Source of the DNA: Pancytospora philotis
Lineage: Eukaryota > Microsporidia
DNA: 14,152 bases
Reading direction: 5' to 3'
Assembly: GCA_023647555.1 (NCBI GenBank)
Contig: JALRLY010000199.1
Coordinates: 1 to 14,152, forward strand
Positions 1 through 6,857 of this stretch are shown one piece after another. The notes beneath the pieces were generated by a model. That model was given only the letters and a program-made list of their open reading frames with translations. It was not told the origin of the DNA and searched no databases. The first letter of the stretch is position 1. Every line of letters begins with the position of its first letter. The position numbers and the translations under genes were made by a program.

Positions 1-1343
1 CCCGGCTCCTCGGTTACTGCATCTCCATCATTTCTACTTCTTTTCTGCGTTGGCTCCCCGGTAGATGCAGTCTCATCGATGGCCGTCTTTTCATTATCCT
101 CCTCATGGTATAGGTTAAGCACTTTCTTAGCCAAAACTTCGATTTCACCACCGATTAACTTATTGGCCAAACTGGAGGTGAGCAGTATATAATCAGGCTT
201 GTTAATTATGCTGTAGTCTATAACAGCGAAAACAGCCTCCTTAAATGCGCTATCGAGGTCATCAAATAGTCCTGGCTCAGTTTTGCGAATGTAAGACGTG
301 CACCTGCGCACTTCATTGGCGAGCTTCTGTAAAGCCTCCAACTCGTTGGCAACTTGCTTCTGAGCAGCCCGCCAGAAAGATCCCCATTTTTCATAGTCCA
401 TTTCCGGATACACGAGATGCACCGACATGTAGGGGTCCTGGTTCCCTTTGTATGCATATCTGGGATAACGTGAGATACTTTCGCGTATACGAATCGCCTC
501 GTCGATAAAATTCTCTGATATTCTTTCCTGGACTCTATTAACATGTTTAAGCGCACGTTCGCAAAAATCTGTTACGCTATTAATAAGAGCATCATTAATT
601 ATATTAGAAGTTGCAGCTGTGTCTATCACATGCTGATCTATGTAATAATTAAAGCAACCTTCAAACGTATTATGCATCACACCATGGCATTTGGTATCCA
701 GTTTCATCCTAAGTGCGTTCAGCTGCCTGATCGTGTCGTCATCAAGCTCTGCGAGAACTTTGTCCTGTGGGTTTCCGACAACGTCCATGAGCTTTATTGA
801 TACATGAGCTATTCCCGACATAACTCCACGAAACCTTTTATATTTTTTATCGAAAGCTTCAATTAGAGCACTAACATATGCATAACTTCTAAGCAACTGT
901 TCTGGTTGTAATAGGAGCCGTTCTATATACAAAGTAAGCGCGCGGATCGCACCTCCAGCCGCATCTTTACTAATGCGTTTTTTAAAACTATCCTTGTTGT
1001 AGATCATCCCCACATATATTCTGAGCGTTTCCTGGATCCTTTCAAGGGACTGCTGCTCCCATTGTGTATAGTAATCACAGGCAGTGGTCTCGCCTATGTC
1101 TTCCCCATCCGCCACCAGCGGGCTGTCTCCATCGATCGGCTTTGCGAGATGCCGCATTTCATGGTGGAAGCGTAAGAAAACTTTCGGCTTGTAGGGGGGT
1201 TTGCCATCGTTGGCGGGTGAACAGATGCTATCGTCGATATATTTCGCGTAATATTCATCTGTTAATAAACCGGCTTGGTGCAGCGTATGTAAAGATGCTG
1301 CGAGGCATTGCGCAATGCACGTGAGCTTGGCCATGTAACGCAT
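1..1343 (-). CDS. Unknown protein with N-terminal signal-like segment, partial at left edge
   Basis: The minus-strand frame starting at ATG 1343 is open for 447 codons to the window edge; I checked every in-frame triplet and found no stop. The start is supported by an AAATTT core plus CCC directly before the ATG (1344-1358). A second ATG lies three codons in. Residues 5-18 are hydrophobic with a small-residue end (LAAS), a plausible signal peptide. The body is hydrophilic and probably helical, with scattered cysteines (9, 13, 41, 89, 219, 230, 261, 348). From about residue 414 it becomes acidic and low-complexity with a basic KRSR patch. Base composition is clearly AT-richer than the neighbouring conserved genes, as expected of a fast-evolving lineage-specific gene. 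I recognise no family. A weak resemblance to the gene at 13184 is given under findings. The coding call is firm; the function is unknown. Confidence 0.85.
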   Translation of the reverse strand, partial: MRYMAKLTCIAQCLAASLHTLHQAGLLTDEYYAKYIDDSICSPANDGKPPYKPKVFLRFHHEMRHLAKPIDGDSPLVADGEDIGETTACDYYTQWEQQSLERIQETLRIYVGMIYNKDSFKKRISKDAAGGAIRALTLYIERLLLQPEQLLRSYAYVSALIEAFDKKYKRFRGVMSGIAHVSIKLMDVVGNPQDKVLAELDDDTIRQLNALRMKLDTKCHGVMHNTFEGCFNYYIDQHVIDTAATSNIINDALINSVTDFCERALKHVNRVQERISENFIDEAIRIRESISRYPRYAYKGNQDPYMSVHLVYPEMDYEKWGSFWRAAQKQVANELEALQKLANEVRRCTSYIRKTEPGLFDDLDSAFKEAVFAVIDYSIINKPDYILLTSSLANKLIGGEIEVLAKKVLNLYHEEDNEKTAIDETASTGEPTQKRSRNDGDAVTEEP

Positions 1344-1358
1344 GGGTCAAATTTTTTT
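1344..1358 (-). promoter_or_regulatory. Start-proximal AAATTT/CCC signal of the left-edge gene
   Basis: Read on the minus strand, the sequence is seven A, TTT, G, ACCC, then directly the ATG. This matches the AAATTT-like plus CCC-like elements described at microsporidian starts, and it fixes the start at 1343 rather than the ATG at 1334. Confidence 0.6.
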
Positions 1359-2108
1359 CTGTCATTTCTGGCCAACGTAAAAAGGGGTGGAACATAACTG
1401 CTAAATCTGGTTGGATGTAGACATGGCCCGACGAATGCGTAGAATAAAATTCACCTGTCTTGATTTATACACTTGCATAGCGGTAAAGGTGCCGTGCAGT
1501 TTTGCAGCTATTTAAGCCCACACTAATCTGGCAAAACGCAAAGCTGTCAAAGAAGCGTATCCCGCAGCGAGAAGTATGTAATGCCTACATTTGCTAGCTC
1601 GTTGTACTTTTCAGGTAATGTTTTGACAGCCCGTGTAAATAACCACTTATAGTAAGACGGATAGACCAACCGCTCTCTTGAATATAGCCAGAATATTATT
1701 GGCGATCTGAACACTCCTTTATAATAAATCCCCATTGAGCAACTGCATTGGTTCATGTTCCACTGATATTCGAAAGGAGGCGGTGCAGATCTTCAACAGG
1801 CTTTTTAATATAGCATTGCAGCTTTTTAATAGGTCTGATCTGATTATCTTGCACTGGCAAACTACCGCAAAGCATACGGCGAGTTACTGGGCGTTGAAAC
1901 AACCCCTCGGTGGCCTCTGTGTATTTCTAGCCGTTCTTTAACTGCCCATCCTCTCCCAGCTTAGTCTGTTTCTTCAGTATATACCAAGTTAGCGATTCAG
2001 CGCTCAAACACAGAGACGATCGTAGAAATACAAGGGTGTTTAATGTTTGGGAAGAGCGCAGAAATGGATGCATCTACACAAGTGGCATTTGGTACAAACG
2101 CATAGCGT
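1359..2108. other. Long spacer without a convincing gene
   Basis: These 750 bases lie between the 3' end of the J-protein gene and the start of the left-edge gene. A 69-codon minus-strand frame (1547-1756) has no AAATTT/CCC context and no recognisable motif. An overlapping plus-strand frame (1735-1941) begins with TTG. I see a short direct repeat GCTTTTTAATA at 1800-1810 and 1821-1831 (21-bp period). An ATTAAA on the minus strand near 2039-2044 could serve 3'-end formation of the J-protein mRNA. No tRNA-like cloverleaf or T-arm was found by eye. Confidence 0.5.
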
Positions 2109-2555
2109 TCACTCGTCGCCGATCATGTCGTCCAGACGCCTGTAGTACGCCCAGCGCGTGATCCACTCGGGGTCGTCGTAGTGGCGCTTGCACTCGGCGA
2201 TGCGGCCCCGCAGCTCCTGCCGCAGATTCGCGCCGCGGCTGATCCGCTCCTCGAGCTCGAGGCACTCGTTGAGGAAGCGCGGGCTCACCGCCTCGCTCGG
2301 GCTGGTGAAGAGCTTGGCGCGCAGGAAGTCGTCCTTGAGCGTGCTGTAGGCCTCGTTCAGCTGCGCGCTGTCGATCCGCTGCGCTGGCAACGCGCCAGAG
2401 ATCCCGCGCCCGCCAGTGCTCGGCACGCGCATCTGCACGTCCGGGTGGGCCGCCTTGGACAGTCTGTAGTACTCTCGCTTCAGCTGCTCCTTGTCTATCT
2501 GGAACGCCGGCGGCATGCGGAAAACGCCGAAGATCTCCTTGGCCTTCTCGATCAT
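2109..2555 (-). CDS. JAC1: HscB/Jac1-type J-domain co-chaperone for iron-sulfur cluster assembly
   Basis: This 148-residue protein has an N-terminal J domain (about residues 8-84) with the diagnostic HPD at 37-39, preceded by the HscB-type PPAFQID segment (15-21). A C-terminal helical HSCB-like domain (about 90-147) includes the FLNECLELEE stretch that contacts the scaffold in this family. In eukaryotes Jac1/HscB stimulates a mitochondrial Hsp70 to release a cluster from the Isu scaffold; in microsporidia this would occur in the mitosome. An upstream in-frame ATG at 2618 would add 21 residues with no basic residue, unlike a targeting presequence. I prefer 2555 because GGGAATTTCAATCCC abuts it. 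No presequence is evident with this start. The family call is strong from HPD plus C-terminal domain. Confidence 0.88.
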   Translation of the reverse strand: MIEKAKEIFGVFRMPPAFQIDKEQLKREYYRLSKAAHPDVQMRVPSTGGRGISGALPAQRIDSAQLNEAYSTLKDDFLRAKLFTSPSEAVSPRFLNECLELEERISRGANLRQELRGRIAECKRHYDDPEWITRWAYYRRLDDMIGDE

Positions 2556-2570
2556 GGGATTGAAATTCCC
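2556..2570 (-). promoter_or_regulatory. Start signal of JAC1 that decides the start codon
   Basis: On the minus strand the 15 bases GGGAATTTCAATCCC touch the ATG at 2555. An AATTT core is flanked by both GGG and CCC. No comparable motif precedes the alternative upstream ATG at 2618. Confidence 0.55.
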
Positions 2571-2706
2571 GTCTTGTAAATCGGCGATAGAAGCGACAGT
2601 TGCGGTATGCTGCAGCATTTTAAACAGTTATCAAGCCGAAGCACTAGTAGAATAGAGTCATACGATATAATTTAGTTACAGTAGTTGGAATGCACAAGCC
2701 CTGCAC

Positions 2707-4005
2707 TCAAAGGGCCTCCACGCGCTGCTCGACGCTCAGCATGCGCTGGCCCCGGTACGGCGTGTCCCTCGCGTTCGGCGACCGCCAGACGGGGTCGAAG
2801 ATGGCCACATCATCGATATCAGTCATTTTCCTTGAGATGTTGCGCTCGGTCATGATCTTTGAGAGGTAGAGCGAGTTCTTGCCCGCGTCGTCCTTCTCGA
2901 TGTCGATGCTCGCGGCGGGCGGCGCCGTGTACGGATCGATCACCAGCATCCAGATATCCTCGCAGTGCTTGATGTCGGACAGCAGCCTGCTGCAGGAATT
3001 GATCTCCTCGGCGTTGTTGATCAGGTACCACCGCTTCTTCTTGTCGATCGTGTCCTCATCGTTGCCGATGATCTCCATGCCCGCGATCCGCCGCACAAAC
3101 GGCACGAGGACCCGCAGACGGTCTATGCTGACCGCATACTGCCCGTACAGCTTGAGGAGGCGGTTCAGCCGCGCGGCCACGAAGCGGTTGCAGTTCGCCG
3201 CGATCTCGCAGCTGCGCGGGTCGCGGATGCTGAAATAGCCGATTATCTCGGCGTGGATGCCCACCATGTAGTTCGCCAGCTGGACATGATAGTAGTCGAT
3301 CACCGTCCTGTGCTCGGCGTTCGTCAGCTTCTCGACCGGCGTGTCCAGCGTCTTGTATCGCACCGTGGCTGCGCTCCTGTCCTTGATCACGTAGTCTATG
3401 AGCTTTATGATGCGGCCTCTCGGCTGCTTTTTCTCGTAGTCGTAGAGGCAGTGGAGTTTGTCGCCGAACTTTGTGCTCACCAGCTGCTCGAGCATCACCT
3501 CGTAGAACAGGTCGAGCCCTGCGATCGCCCTGCCCAGGTCCTTCTGCACGGCGCGGGCCGCCGTCACCGCGCGATTGTGGTTCGTGCGGATGAGGCTGGA
3601 GCGCTCGTCTCTGAAGGGCGAGCTCAGATTCACCACGCTGTAGTCCCGCACGTACGTGATGCACGCGTCGTAGAAGTCGTGATACGCCGGGGTGAATATC
3701 CTGTACGGATCGAGCTGCTGCTTGAGGACGCGGCTGAGCGCCTCCTCGAAGTTCGCGAGGTTGCCGAGGTAAAAGTTGAGCATCTTGCTGATCTCGCTGA
3801 AGTTGCTCTTCTGCAGCAGCCGCCGCTCCACGGGGCCGGCTATCGATCTGCTGATCACGGCGCCGTAGGTGTCTTTCGTCACTGCGACGCTGTTTCTCAG
3901 CGTGTCGGTCTGGGAGACCGTGTCGCCCGCGGTGCTGAACGACGACTTCGCCCTGTTCACCATCGCGCTCCCGAACTCTAATATTTTTAGAAAGAACGCC
4001 CGCAT
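2707..4005 (-). CDS. Helical protein, possible BAR-domain (Rvs161/amphiphysin-like) membrane-curvature protein
   Basis: The frame opens at a GTG (4029), but the first ATG is 4005, preceded by AAAATTTTT (4030-4038) and a CCGCCCC run, so the protein is 432 residues. It begins with an amphipathic helix (residues 1-20), then long helical stretches. Residues 200-290 resemble the second half of a BAR domain: an IKDR turn (207-210), Y217, a VEKL segment (224-227), an AE pair (230-231), a helix rich in Y, and a final NRLLKLYGQY helix. Fungal Rvs161/Rvs167 BAR proteins dimerise on curved membranes in endocytosis. The tail after about 310 (acidic, then basic) has no recognised domain, and I see no SH3 domain. 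The gene is certain; the BAR assignment is pattern-based inference and could be wrong. It is divergent from the Mis18-type gene. Confidence 0.8.
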   Translation of the reverse strand: MRAFFLKILEFGSAMVNRAKSSFSTAGDTVSQTDTLRNSVAVTKDTYGAVISRSIAGPVERRLLQKSNFSEISKMLNFYLGNLANFEEALSRVLKQQLDPYRIFTPAYHDFYDACITYVRDYSVVNLSSPFRDERSSLIRTNHNRAVTAARAVQKDLGRAIAGLDLFYEVMLEQLVSTKFGDKLHCLYDYEKKQPRGRIIKLIDYVIKDRSAATVRYKTLDTPVEKLTNAEHRTVIDYYHVQLANYMVGIHAEIIGYFSIRDPRSCEIAANCNRFVAARLNRLLKLYGQYAVSIDRLRVLVPFVRRIAGMEIIGNDEDTIDKKKRWYLINNAEEINSCSRLLSDIKHCEDIWMLVIDPYTAPPAASIDIEKDDAGKNSLYLSKIMTERNISRKMTDIDDVAIFDPVWRSPNARDTPYRGQRMLSVEQRVEAL

Positions 4006-4038
4006 TAGGGGCGGAATACTCGAATTCACAAAATTTTT
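4006..4038 (-). promoter_or_regulatory. Start signal of the 432-residue helical protein gene
   Basis: On the minus strand, AAAATTTT (within 4030-4038) is followed by a spacer and CCGCCCC directly before TA-ATG (4005). This supports ATG 4005 over the GTG at 4029, which lies inside the signal. Confidence 0.5.
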
Positions 4039-4359
4039 ATTGCAGGATTAGTCTATCAGAAATACTCATCGTTGTTAGCAGTATGGCTGGTGTATGCGCG
4101 TCCCTGCGTAATGTAAGTTTTTGTGCTTCCCCGCCCGGGCTCTACTGCAATCAGTAAAAAGAGTCAAGCAAAGCGCACTAAAAAGATCAATAAAATGATC
4201 GCGCGCTAGATTTTTTAACTTGTGACTGATGGCTAGTACACCATATTTTTAGCTGTGGGCAACTACTGCCAGCTGCTTACTTTCTTTTAAAGATACTCTC
4301 TGTGCACAGCCCGCCGATCAGCCACACAGCTCATCCCCCGCCATGCACACACAGTTTAC
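4039..4359. other. Divergent promoter spacer
   Basis: This stretch separates two genes transcribed away from each other and must hold both promoters. It is AT-rich with several short T runs (4136 and 4210 regions). Apart from the AAATTT cores at its two ends I see no RNA gene, repeat or further open frame of note. Confidence 0.5.
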
Positions 4360-4374
4360 AAATTTTAGAGCCCC
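4360..4374 (+). promoter_or_regulatory. Start signal of the Mis18-type gene that decides the start codon
   Basis: AAATTTTAGAGCCCC is followed by A and then ATG 4376. It lies downstream of the in-frame ATG at 4343, which argues that 4343 is upstream of the transcript or unused. Confidence 0.6.
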
Positions 4375-4375
4375 A

Positions 4376-4783
4376 ATGAGCGACGGAGGCCTGCGCAACC
4401 CATTCGTCGTGCAGTGCAGAAGCTGCCGGAGCATCCTCAGCGACTCGTTCACGCTGCACACGCTGAAGCACGGCTTCCTGGTGCACGCGCACGGCACGCT
4501 GCAGCCCGCGGCGGGCGTGTACGCGGGCGGCGGGCTCTTCTCGAAGTGCCAGCTGCAGGACCTCGTGTGCGCGTGCGGCGCGCGCACCGGGCACTTCATC
4601 GCGAGCGGCGGCGGCGAGTGGAACGGCTGCGCGGAGATGTACGCGTTCGACAAGAACCGGATCACAAGCTACGTGCTGGGCACCGAGGCGGCCACCGAGA
4701 AGAGCCTGTACGAGGTCGTGGACGATGTCGAGAAGCTCAAGACCGTGGTGGCCAAGCTCTACAAGAAGGTGTACCAGCTGTAG
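4376..4783 (+). CDS. MIS18: Mis18-type zinc (Yippee/Mis18 fold) centromere-assembly protein
   Basis: This 135-residue protein has a first zinc pair C14-x2-C17 (CRSC) and a second pair C65-A-C67 followed by GARTG. An ITSYVLG motif (96-102) is the hallmark near the end of the Mis18 domain. A C-terminal segment (105-135) with heptad-like leucine and valine spacing looks like the short coiled coil that oligomerises Mis18. In fission yeast and animals Mis18 primes centromeres for CENP-A (Cnp1) deposition in the nucleus. The second knuckle is CxC where the family usually has CxxC, so one residue is missing. The start at 4376 rather than 4343 is chosen from the AAATTT/CCCC signal; 4343 would add 11 residues. 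A generic Yippee-like protein is the main alternative, but the ITSYVLG motif and coiled coil favour Mis18. Confidence 0.8.
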   Translation: MSDGGLRNPFVVQCRSCRSILSDSFTLHTLKHGFLVHAHGTLQPAAGVYAGGGLFSKCQLQDLVCACGARTGHFIASGGGEWNGCAEMYAFDKNRITSYVLGTEAATEKSLYEVVDDVEKLKTVVAKLYKKVYQL

Positions 4784-5149
4784 GCGCACTGGGGTGTTTT
4801 GGAACGATGATTAAATTATCAAACAGAAGGGTATGTGTTGTATGAATGAGTGTTTGTATGGATATTTGTTGCTTTGCGCTATAAAAATAGCTGTGCGATC
4901 GTTCTAGCACATGGTTCTAGTACGGCAAGAAAAACCGATGATGTAATGAGTTGTCCATTGTTCGCTGAGCAAAAAGGCGCGCTATTTCGCTGCTCTGTTC
5001 CACGCGGCCCTGAGCGAGGGTAAAAAATCTGATAAAAAGCGGAGGCTCCTAAAATAGAGAATACCAGGGCTGGCACTTGGCATACCACAGCATCTGCATC
5101 CATTTGAGCCATCCCAGCGGCTGTGCACCGGCATTCGCCGCGGTTGGCT
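4784..5149. other. Spacer between the Mis18-type gene and NOC1
   Basis: This is the 3' region of the Mis18-type gene and the 5' region of NOC1. An ATTAAA near 4811 could be the polyadenylation signal of the upstream gene. A 77-codon minus-strand frame (4879-5112) lacks a start signal and known motifs. No RNA gene was recognised. Confidence 0.45.
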
Positions 5150-5184
5150 AAAAATTTGTATTTAATAGCGCGAAAATTTTTGGG
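5150..5184 (+). promoter_or_regulatory. Start signal of NOC1: two AAATTT cores, E2F-like GCGCGAAA and GGG
   Basis: A first AAAAATTT lies at 5150-5157. At 5168-5184 the sequence is GCGCGAAAATTTTTGGG, five bases before ATG 5190. The GCGCGAAA part equals the reverse complement of TTTCGCGC, an E2F/DP-type consensus. It recurs upstream of HIR1. Confidence 0.5.
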
Positions 5185-5189
5185 CAGCT

Positions 5190-6488
5190 ATGGGTGTGAA
5201 ACGCGCTGATCCAGCGGCCAGAGGCAGCAAGGGACGCGGCGATGCGGGCAGGCCGAGATCGGGCAGCGGGTTCGGCAAGGACAAGCGGCGCGACCACAGC
5301 GACAGCAAAGACAAGCGGCGCGACCACAGCGACAGCAAGGATGCGCACAGCCCGTCGAAGACCAAGAAGCCGAGCGGGCCGCAGATAGAGTACGTGCTCG
5401 ACGACGCGACGCCCGAGGAGCGCACGCTCATCAAGGAGGGGACGATGGCGGACCGCATCAACTGCCTTTCGCTGCTCTGCGCACGCAGCCCGACCGTGGA
5501 GAACTACAAGCAGCTGCTGTTCTTCGCCGAGAACCAGCGCAACGACGTGATGTACCACGTGCTCAAGAATCTGCGGGACCTGCTCAGGGAGAAGATCGTG
5601 GACGATCTGTACATCCGCGGGCGCATAGTGAAGACCTTCGACCGCGGGCTGAAGAACCAGTACATCAAGGAGAAGGTGATCGATCTGGTGGGCGTGCTAG
5701 TGCGCACGGGCGTGTACGTGGAGGAGTTCGCGTCTCTGCTCGTCGAGCGGCTGCTTGAGAAGGACAAGGCGCTGCGGCTGGTCGAGACCGAGCTCAAGCG
5801 GATCATCCTCAAGCACCAGGAGCTCGTGGTCTCGTACATCGAGGACTTCTACTACAAGAACGACACCTTCCGTGTGCAGTACATCATCCTGCGCTTCCTC
5901 TCCACGGTGGATCTGCCCAACCCCGCGAGCCTCTTTGATTTCTACAACCAGGCGCTCACGACGCTGGACACCGAGTACCCGACCGACCAGTACAATCTGA
6001 TGCTCGACTGCGTCATCAACGGGCTGAGCATCTCTGCCGAGCCGGGCGCGGTGGTGGAGCGCATCGAGCTGGTCAGGAACTTCGTCGGCTCGCCCAAGAC
6101 TGTCATTTCGTGTCTGCGCCTGCTCACCAAGCTGGCCGATCCCTTCCTCGAGGCGTACATCATCCGTACCGTCAAGTCCTCGATACTCCGTGCCACGCCA
6201 CAGGAGGCCGATTTCCTGAACGTCATCGCCGGTCTGGACAATAAGTCGCTGATCACCAAGATTGTGAATGACTGCTTCTTCTACTCCGTTTCCTTTATCA
6301 TCGCTGTGATGCTGATCGCTTCTGAGAAGGGCGTGGATCCGAGCGGCCTGTACAGCATTGCCATTCTTATACGGCACTACCACCCGGCGGTGCGCGAGGC
6401 GGCCGCCAAGCTGATGCGCGACGAACCGCTGCCTATGTACGATCCGTATGACCGTGTGCTGCTCGATTCTATCACTGCAATGTACTAA
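5190..6488 (+). CDS. NOC1: Noc1/Mak21 (CCAAT-binding-factor family) ribosome-biogenesis protein, compact form
   Basis: The protein has 432 residues. Residues 1-65 are a basic, low-complexity tail typical of nucleolar proteins. From about 78 it matches Noc1/Mak21/CEBPZ. The entry motif is EGTMADRINCLSLL (83-96), then a helical-repeat array with a conserved VQYIILRFLSTV helix (229-240), a NLMLDCVINGL segment (269-279), and the CBF-domain end motif HYHPAV (396-401). Noc1 pairs with Noc2 in nucleolar pre-60S assembly. The yeast and human proteins are around 1000 residues, so this is a core-only version, as in other microsporidian proteins. The N-terminal tail holds an exact 10-residue duplication. 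The 3' end faces the retrotransposon and HIR1. The start has a clear AAATTT/GGG context. The family call rests on several aligned motifs remembered from the family, not on a search. Confidence 0.82.
   Translation: MGVKRADPAARGSKGRGDAGRPRSGSGFGKDKRRDHSDSKDKRRDHSDSKDAHSPSKTKKPSGPQIEYVLDDATPEERTLIKEGTMADRINCLSLLCARSPTVENYKQLLFFAENQRNDVMYHVLKNLRDLLREKIVDDLYIRGRIVKTFDRGLKNQYIKEKVIDLVGVLVRTGVYVEEFASLLVERLLEKDKALRLVETELKRIILKHQELVVSYIEDFYYKNDTFRVQYIILRFLSTVDLPNPASLFDFYNQALTTLDTEYPTDQYNLMLDCVINGLSISAEPGAVVERIELVRNFVGSPKTVISCLRLLTKLADPFLEAYIIRTVKSSILRATPQEADFLNVIAGLDNKSLITKIVNDCFFYSVSFIIAVMLIASEKGVDPSGLYSIAILIRHYHPAVREAAAKLMRDEPLPMYDPYDRVLLDSITAMY
5281..5340 (+). repeat. Two tandem 30-bp units inside NOC1
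   Basis: Units 5281-5310 and 5311-5340 differ at one base (A at 5309, G at 5339), a silent AAA/AAG lysine change. Each codes for a basic, aspartate/serine-containing decapeptide (KDKRRDHSDS register). The near identity implies a recent in-frame duplication in a disordered tail. Confidence 0.9.
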
Positions 6489-6759
6489 GAGCGATGTTAT
6501 TGCTGCTTATTACTGCAGTGGTCAGTGGCTTATGCTTTATTCAGTAAATTAGATGGATAACATGATTTTTGTGGTGTAGCTGCGTTCTATCTAATGGTCA
6601 AAACATATTAATTGTGTCTCTAAGAAGTGCATGTGAAATAAAATCAGCTTTGTTGAGAATAAGATTCATCACTGTCTGCAGTGCTAGTAAATCCTAAACC
6701 ATTACTATTGCAGCATAAATTATACAACCCACGTTCCATCCAATAACAGGTAAAAAAAT
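6489..6759. other. 3' spacer of NOC1 up to the retrotransposon
   Basis: This AT-rich stretch has no open frame of note. AATAAA near 6639 is a candidate polyadenylation signal for NOC1. Before the insertion it was the convergent spacer between NOC1 and HIR1, which ended in the bases now at 10571-10594. Confidence 0.5.
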
Positions 6760-6764
6760 ACTAT
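6760..6764. repeat. Target-site duplication, left copy
   Basis: ACTAT directly abuts the LTR terminus TGTCG. The same five bases follow the other terminus at 10566-10570. Five bp is the usual duplication for Ty3/gypsy integrases. Confidence 0.93.
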
Positions 6765-6857
6765 TGTCGTAATGAGATTTATTGTTGAGATTAAGAGGAC
6801 TGTCGGGTAGTAAAGGCATGGGGGTAAAAATAATATTCCCTTAAATATCCGACGACA
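6765..6857 (-). repeat. 3' LTR (93 bp)
   Basis: This LTR is identical to 10473-10565 and begins and ends with the 5-bp inverted repeat TGTCG/CGACA. On the minus strand it contains a TATA-like ATATTTAA, the TAA that ends the polyprotein (6841-6843), TTTTTACCCCC-ATG (ATG 6819-6817), and AATAAA (6783-6778) about 13 bases before its end, where 3'-end formation would be expected. Confidence 0.97.

Noticed and set aside
1704..1723. Possible tRNA T-arm on the minus strand
   Set aside because: The flanking bases do not pair as a 5-bp stem and no anticodon or acceptor arm fits. No other tRNA or rRNA candidate was seen by eye in the spacers.
1547..1756. 69-codon minus-strand frame in the long left spacer
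   Set aside because: No AAATTT/CCC context, no motif and no recognisable family. It could be a relic, but nothing in the sequence shows it.
1735..1941. 68-codon plus-strand frame
   Set aside because: It starts with TTG, overlaps the frame above, and its sequence reflects a short 21-bp-spaced repeat.
2965..3981. 338-codon plus-strand frame opposite the helical protein gene
   Set aside because: It is an antisense shadow caused by G/C-biased third positions. It begins inside the opposing gene, has no start signal, and reads as biased V/R/H/L/A-rich sequence.
4006..4029. GTG start that would extend the helical protein by 8 residues
   Set aside because: Non-ATG starts are not expected here, and the extension lies inside the CCC-type start signal.
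5697..6383. 228-codon minus-strand frame opposite NOC1
   Set aside because: Same cause: an antisense shadow of a well-supported gene.
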